A program made the translations under genes and the position numbers. From contig JAGVMY010000044.1 in NCBI GenBank assembly GCA_020053565.1, positions 1 to 8,638 of the forward strand: a stretch of 8,638 nt of DNA, in the 5' to 3' direction. Below, one piece after another: positions 5,520-8,638 of the stretch; the stretch's first letter is position 1; every line of letters starts with the position of its first letter. The notes below the pieces were generated by a model. The model did not search any database. It saw nothing but the letters and a program-made list of their open reading frames with translations, and was not told where the DNA came from. This DNA is from Thermodesulfovibrionales bacterium. Its GTDB lineage: Bacteria > Nitrospirota > Thermodesulfovibrionia > Thermodesulfovibrionales > SM23-35.

Positions 5520-6122
5520 TCACGTGTGTTCCTGACATGGAATGCACACAATTTGCCCATTCTTTACCCTTGCCCTCGGTTCCATAACCTTTTCACCACA
5601 AAGAGCACATCGTATGCTTGGATATATCCGCGCTTCTTCAGGAAGATTTACTTTTTCTTTAACAATCTTAAAAAGTTCTTTATCCTCAGCTTTCAGTATC
5701 GCTTCAATCTTATTTGATTTTCTTTTGTGAACCGTACGTAACACTTCTTTGGATCGGTCCCCTCTCATATACCTTTCCCACATCTGTTTTTCCTTCTCTG
5801 TTTCATCAGGAGATTGCCAATGAACAGAAATCCTTATCCCTTCACCAGAAGGTCTTTTCACAAATGTATATACCTGTTTTCCATAGTCTTTGAATATCAG
5901 GTTACCTTTTCCAAATGTGCATCCTGTCATAACCTGAATCGCATCTACTGCACAGGAGCTATTCTCGACAATTGCGACTATTTCTTCATCAAGTGCCTTC
6001 TTGCCAAATTCCTTTACGATGAATTTCGATACTCTGTAACCAAGTGCAAGGCCAGGACATATATGCCCATGGAATTTCACAACATCTTTAAGGTCCTTCA
6101 TATGACTATCTTTTACCTGCAT
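5520..6122 (-). CDS. FmdE-family protein with C-terminal zinc finger
   Basis: A 200-residue protein of the FmdE family (PF02663), named after a small protein of the molybdenum formylmethanofuran dehydrogenase operon but widespread in anaerobes without that enzyme. The FmdE core shows FHGHICPG (17-24) and ENSSCAVDAIQ (53-63) followed by TGCTFGKGNL (66-75), whose conserved His/Cys residues form the presumed metal or active site. A treble-clef-like zinc finger follows at the C terminus: CALC (172-175) and CIPC (193-196). The start is uncertain. ATG 6122 has a weak GAAGAA upstream, while a TTG at 6131 would overlap the HIT stop by 4 bases but has no Shine-Dalgarno. No formylmethanofuran dehydrogenase subunits are nearby. 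The reaction is unknown. Confidence 0.85.
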   Translation of the reverse strand: MQVKDSHMKDLKDVVKFHGHICPGLALGYRVSKFIVKEFGKKALDEEIVAIVENSSCAVDAIQVMTGCTFGKGNLIFKDYGKQVYTFVKRPSGEGIRISVHWQSPDETEKEKQMWERYMRGDRSKEVLRTVHKRKSNKIEAILKAEDKELFKIVKEKVNLPEEARIYPSIRCALCGEKVMEPRARVKNGQIVCIPCQEHT

Positions 6123-6127
6123 TTTCT

Positions 6128-6613
6128 TCAAGAATGAAATGCAGCAAAAAGTTTATCATACGTGTCCATTATATGTTCCGGCACCACTCTTACTTCACCA
6201 AGGACTGTCATGAAACTGGTATCACCTGCCCATCTCGGTACCATATGGAGATGAACATGTTCTTCCATTCCCGCGCCAGCCACTTTCCCGATATTAATAC
6301 CAAGGTTAAAACCCTCTGGCATAAGTGTTTTCTGAAGTGATGTGATTGAATGTTGTACAACCTTCATAAAATCGAGGAGTACATCATCTGCGAGCCCATC
6401 AAGTGAAGGGGTATGAACATACGGAACAATCATTATATGAGCATTATTATAAGGGTATCTATTCATTATCACAAAGTTATGTGAACTTCTATAGAGTATG
6501 AGATTATCTTTATCTTTGCTTCTATCCTGCTTTGGAAATTCGCAGAAGATGCACTCGCCTTTTTTCTCCGACAGTATATATTTCATTCGCCACGGTGCCC
6601 ATAGTGTTTTCAT
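6128..6613 (-). CDS. HIT-family nucleotide hydrolase/phosphorylase
   Basis: A 161-residue histidine-triad protein. The triad HVHLHMVPRW (119-128) holds the catalytic histidine, and CIFC (21-24) with H59 resembles the structural zinc site of HIT proteins. The N-terminal LWAPWRMKYI (4-13) and the triad ending VPRW are typical of the bacterial group that includes the mycobacterial Ap4A phosphorylase, so cleavage of diadenosine polyphosphates or a related nucleotide is likely, though the exact substrate is not fixed by sequence. It is cytosolic. The ATG at 6613 has an AGAGGTGA site about 9 bases upstream. It lies 24 bases after the uracil-DNA glycosylase gene and directly precedes the FmdE-family gene, suggesting co-transcription. 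Confidence 0.92.
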   Translation of the reverse strand: MKTLWAPWRMKYILSEKKGECIFCEFPKQDRSKDKDNLILYRSSHNFVIMNRYPYNNAHIMIVPYVHTPSLDGLADDVLLDFMKVVQHSITSLQKTLMPEGFNLGINIGKVAGAGMEEHVHLHMVPRWAGDTSFMTVLGEVRVVPEHIMDTYDKLFAAFHS

Positions 6614-6637
6614 TTAGACTTCACCTCTTTCTTAACT

Positions 6638-7375
6638 TTACTTTTTAAACTTTTCCAGTACCTTCTGTGCATCTTCCCATGTGAGCCACTTATCCTTGGG
6701 ATTCCTGATAAGATAGGCAGGATGGAATGTGGGCATTAAGGGAATTCCCTTATAGTCAAAAAATTTACCCCGTATCGCGCTGATTTTTAACCCTACGTTT
6801 CCGATGAGCGTCTGGGCAGAGATACGACCCAAGCACATGATTACCTCAGGATTTATAATCTCTATCTGTCTCTCTACAAAATTTCTGCATTGTTCTATTT
6901 CATCTTTTTCAGGGTCACGGTTCATTGGTGGTCTGCACTTTACTATATTCGCAATATACACATCCTCCCGCTTAAATCCCATCTTCTCTATAAGCCTTGT
7001 GAGGAGCATACCTGCATCACCTACAAAAGGTCTCGCCTGAAGGTCCTCTTCTTTTCCTGGCGCCTCACCAATAAACATAAGCCTTGAACGAGGATTGCCC
7101 TCTCCAAAAACAATATGCGTCCTATCCTTTGAAAGCCTGCACCGATTACACTCACCAATTTCCTCTCTCAGTGCCTTAAGGGCAGCTTCTTTGTCAAGTG
7201 ATGTCCCGAGAGCATTGAGTCGTGAGTCGTGAGCCTTCTGACCTCTGACTTCTGGCTCTCGACTATTGACTGTTAACTGACTATCCGCTGCTCCCTTTAT
7301 TGGCAGTCTTTCAAAACCCAGTGCATTATAAAATTCAAGAACTGCCTTAATATTTTTTATTATCTGTTTTTGCAT
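6638..7375 (-). CDS. Family 4 uracil-DNA glycosylase (4Fe-4S)
   Basis: A 245-residue family 4 UDG, which excises uracil from DNA to start base excision repair. Motif 1 is GEAPGKEED (103-111) and motif 2 is FHPAYLIRNP (217-226). The four iron-sulfur ligands are visible as C76, C79, C147 and C163 in the usual C-x2-C...C-x15-C spacing. An N-terminal helix (residues 1-20) is joined to the catalytic domain by a linker, residues about 28-60, that is encoded by a 7-bp-period DNA repeat. Linkers of this kind vary in the family, and the catalytic domain (about 70-245) is intact and of normal length. The ATG at 7375 has only a weak GAGAAAG site. The gene lies 46 bases after nadK and 24 bases before the HIT gene. 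Confidence 0.94.
   Translation of the reverse strand: MQKQIIKNIKAVLEFYNALGFERLPIKGAADSQLTVNSREPEVRGQKAHDSRLNALGTSLDKEAALKALREEIGECNRCRLSKDRTHIVFGEGNPRSRLMFIGEAPGKEEDLQARPFVGDAGMLLTRLIEKMGFKREDVYIANIVKCRPPMNRDPEKDEIEQCRNFVERQIEIINPEVIMCLGRISAQTLIGNVGLKISAIRGKFFDYKGIPLMPTFHPAYLIRNPKDKWLTWEDAQKVLEKFKK
7216..7284. repeat. 7-bp-period degenerate repeat inside the UDG gene
   Basis: On the plus strand TGAGTCG occurs twice and partly a third time (7216-7233). After a 2-base phase slip, seven-base units follow: TTCTGAC, CTCTGAC, TTCTGGC, TCTCGAC, TATTGAC, TGTTAAC (7236-7277), then TGACTAT (7278-7284). TGA-like cores recur every 7 bases. It encodes the UDG linker (about residues 31-53) without breaking the frame. 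Confidence 0.75.
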
Positions 7376-7386
7376 TTGACTTTCTC

Positions 7387-7414
7387 TGATTACTGTTGGC
7401 TGACCACTCTCTAC
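7387..7414. repeat. 7-bp-period degenerate repeat between nadK and UDG
   Basis: Four consecutive heptamers on the plus strand, TGATTAC, TGTTGGC, TGACCAC and TCTCTAC, in the 46-base gap. All start with T and end with C. They have the same period and TGAC flavour as the repeat inside the UDG gene, 103 bases away. Confidence 0.6.
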
Positions 7415-7421
7415 TTTATTT

Positions 7422-8273
7422 CTATCTCTCTCCCCATTTTAATTTCGTCCTCAGGGTTTGGAAGTAATCCCTGTCGCTCGGTATGATAAGTTTTGCTTTA
7501 TAAGATGCCTTCCCCACTTTCACAACATCATCTTTATTTAATGGGCAACCGGCGCGGCCATCAAGGGTAAGAAAGACTTCTTCGCTCCATGACCTGAGGA
7601 CTATATCTATCAGGACATCATCAGGCAGGACTATCGGTCTATTTGCGAGCATATGTGAGCATATCGGTGTTAATACGATACTGTTCAGTGTAGGATAGAG
7701 GATAGGACCTCCTGCTGAAAGAGAGTACGCAGTAGAGCCGGTGGGTGTAGAGACTATTAGACCATCAGACTTAAAGGTGGTAACATACTTATGGTTTATA
7801 TATGTTTCAAGGTAGAGTATCCTCGCAAAAGCCCCTTTCGTAACCACCACATCATTCATGGCAGTGTATTCTGCAATTTGTTTGCCCTGTCTCAGGACGT
7901 GTGTGATAAGCATGAGCCGCTCCTCAATAGAACATTCACCAGAAAGCACCTTCTCTACAGTCTCATAAAGTTTATCCACCTGAACTTCTGTCAAAAATCC
8001 GAGAGTCCCTAAATTTATACCAAGGATTGGAACTCCTTTTTCTCCTGCAAGCGTGCACACACTGAGCATCGTCCCGTCTCCACCCAGGACAATAATCATA
8101 TCTACTAAAGAAGGTATCAGTGCCCGAGGCGTTCCCTCTGTTTTCAAGGCTGATGCGGTTTCGAGGTCAACATAGGTCTCATAACCTCTCTGCTTGAGCC
8201 ACAGTAAAAGTTCCTTCACTGTTTTAGGTGTCTCTGGTCTTCCGATCTTACAAATTATTCCAATCTTTTTCAT
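7422..8273 (-). CDS. nadK: NAD kinase
   Basis: A 283-residue ATP-NAD kinase that makes NADP in the cytosol. The GGDGTM motif (64-69) holds the catalytic Asp66; INLGTLGFLTE (86-96), MNDVVV (139-144), TPTGSTAYSLSAGGP (176-190) and TLDGR (236-240) are the conserved NAD/phosphate-binding segments. The length is normal for bacterial NadK (about 280-300). I choose ATG 8273 because a GAGG site sits 6 bases upstream. A GTG at 8279 would add two residues but leaves that site with no spacer. The gene begins 26 bases inside the end of tsaE, so the two are translationally coupled. It is followed by a 46-base gap filled with the heptamer repeat. Confidence 0.96.
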   Translation of the reverse strand: MKKIGIICKIGRPETPKTVKELLLWLKQRGYETYVDLETASALKTEGTPRALIPSLVDMIIVLGGDGTMLSVCTLAGEKGVPILGINLGTLGFLTEVQVDKLYETVEKVLSGECSIEERLMLITHVLRQGKQIAEYTAMNDVVVTKGAFARILYLETYINHKYVTTFKSDGLIVSTPTGSTAYSLSAGGPILYPTLNSIVLTPICSHMLANRPIVLPDDVLIDIVLRSWSEEVFLTLDGRAGCPLNKDDVVKVGKASYKAKLIIPSDRDYFQTLRTKLKWGER

Positions 8274-8638
8274 CTCCACCCTCTATTGTTATCTCTCTTA
8301 CTTCTTCACCAACAGATGTTAACCCGACCCTTATCAGGTCTTCAGGCAACATGCTTTCAGCCTTTTCAGCCCATTCAATAACTGAGATATTACTGCCTCC
8401 TATGTGTTCCCAAAAACCCACCTCATCAAGTTCTGAGTCTTTCTCAATCCTGTATAAGTCTATATGGGAAAAAGGCGGGGTTGAATCATATTCAGTAATT
8501 ATTGTAAAGCTTGCACTCATGATCTCTTTTTCTTCAATGCCTAATGCACGTGCTATCCCTTTGACCATTGTTGTTTTTCCGCTGCCAAGCTCACCATAAA
8601 GACCCACAACATTCCCTGGTCTTAACATCTTTCCTAAC
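8248..8638 (-). CDS. tsaE: tRNA threonylcarbamoyladenosine biosynthesis ATPase TsaE, 5' end cut by window
   Basis: A partial frame, open to the right edge of the window. TsaE is the P-loop ATPase that works with TsaB and TsaD to form t6A37 on ANN-decoding tRNAs. Visible are LRPGNVVGLYGELGSGKTT (Walker A), SASFTIITEY, HIDLYRI and VIEWAEKAESMLPED, all in the family order. A Met codon at 8628 could be mistaken for the start, but the frame continues upstream with L-G-K before LRPG. This matches the usual family sequence, in which about 20 residues precede this point, so the N terminus is probably outside the window. The C terminus is complete and overlaps nadK by 26 bases. Confidence 0.93.
   Translation of the reverse strand, partial: LGKMLRPGNVVGLYGELGSGKTTMVKGIARALGIEEKEIMSASFTIITEYDSTPPFSHIDLYRIEKDSELDEVGFWEHIGGSNISVIEWAEKAESMLPEDLIRVGLTSVGEEVREITIEGGDEKDWNNL

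Noticed and set aside
7216..7414. CRISPR-like array
   Set aside because: The period is 7 bp with degenerate units, and there are no repeat/spacer blocks of 25-40 bases and no cas genes.
1..8638. tRNA, rRNA, insertion sequence or riboswitch
   Set aside because: No cloverleaf, transposase, terminal inverted repeats or recognisable riboswitch leader was seen on either strand; the gaps are short, the longest being 213 bases at the left end.

Overview
This window comes from a bacterial chromosome that leans AT-rich, and every gene I can support lies on the minus strand, so the biology reads from right to left. The gene mix fits an anaerobic Gram-negative-type bacterium: a family 4 iron-sulfur uracil-DNA glycosylase, a stand-alone FmdE-like protein, a GYD protein, a PilT-type pilus ATPase, a monofunctional transglycosylase and an ArsR/permease/thioredoxin operon. 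Nitrospirota (Thermodesulfovibrio-like) or Desulfobacterota are my best guesses, from gene content and style only.

Right part (about 5520-8638): a housekeeping run. It starts with tsaE, whose 5' end is cut by the window edge. Then come nadK (overlapping tsaE), a family 4 uracil-DNA glycosylase, a HIT-family nucleotide hydrolase/phosphorylase and an FmdE-family protein with a C-terminal zinc finger. Gaps are 0 to about 46 bases, so this may be one transcription unit. A degenerate 7-bp-period repeat with a TGAC-like core lies in the nadK/UDG gap and also inside the UDG coding region, where it encodes the linker between an N-terminal helix and the catalytic domain.

Middle (about 4361-5519): a pilus-motor locus with its own good sigma-70-type promoter. 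The first reading frame is a 77-residue MshEN domain with the tandem 24-residue motifs, 5-residue spacer, of cyclic-di-GMP-binding domains. It runs out of frame into a PilT-family ATPase core that lacks the usual N-terminal PAS-like domain. The frames overlap by 17 bases and the second has no ribosome binding site. This is either a fused MshEN-PilT gene broken by one base, a coupled two-gene arrangement, or a sequencing error. It is the most interesting object in the window.

Next (2672-4360): argB (acetylglutamate kinase, with the N-terminal helix of the arginine-sensitive type) and mtgA (peptidoglycan transglycosylase) are separated by 6 bases. A GYD-domain protein (2293-2577) follows with a strong ribosome binding site and a possible promoter of its own.

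Left part (214-2172): a compact operon of an ArsR-family repressor, a UPF0718/ArsP-type permease (4-base overlap) and a small thioredoxin with a CPRC active site. It is driven by TTGACA-N18-TATTAT. A perfect 8-bp inverted repeat covers the -10 and start region, as expected for an autoregulated ArsR operon. The logical model is metalloid- or metal-relieved repression of an efflux permease with a redox partner; the substrate is not determined. Bases 1-213, downstream of the thioredoxin gene, are AT-rich and hold no gene I can support.
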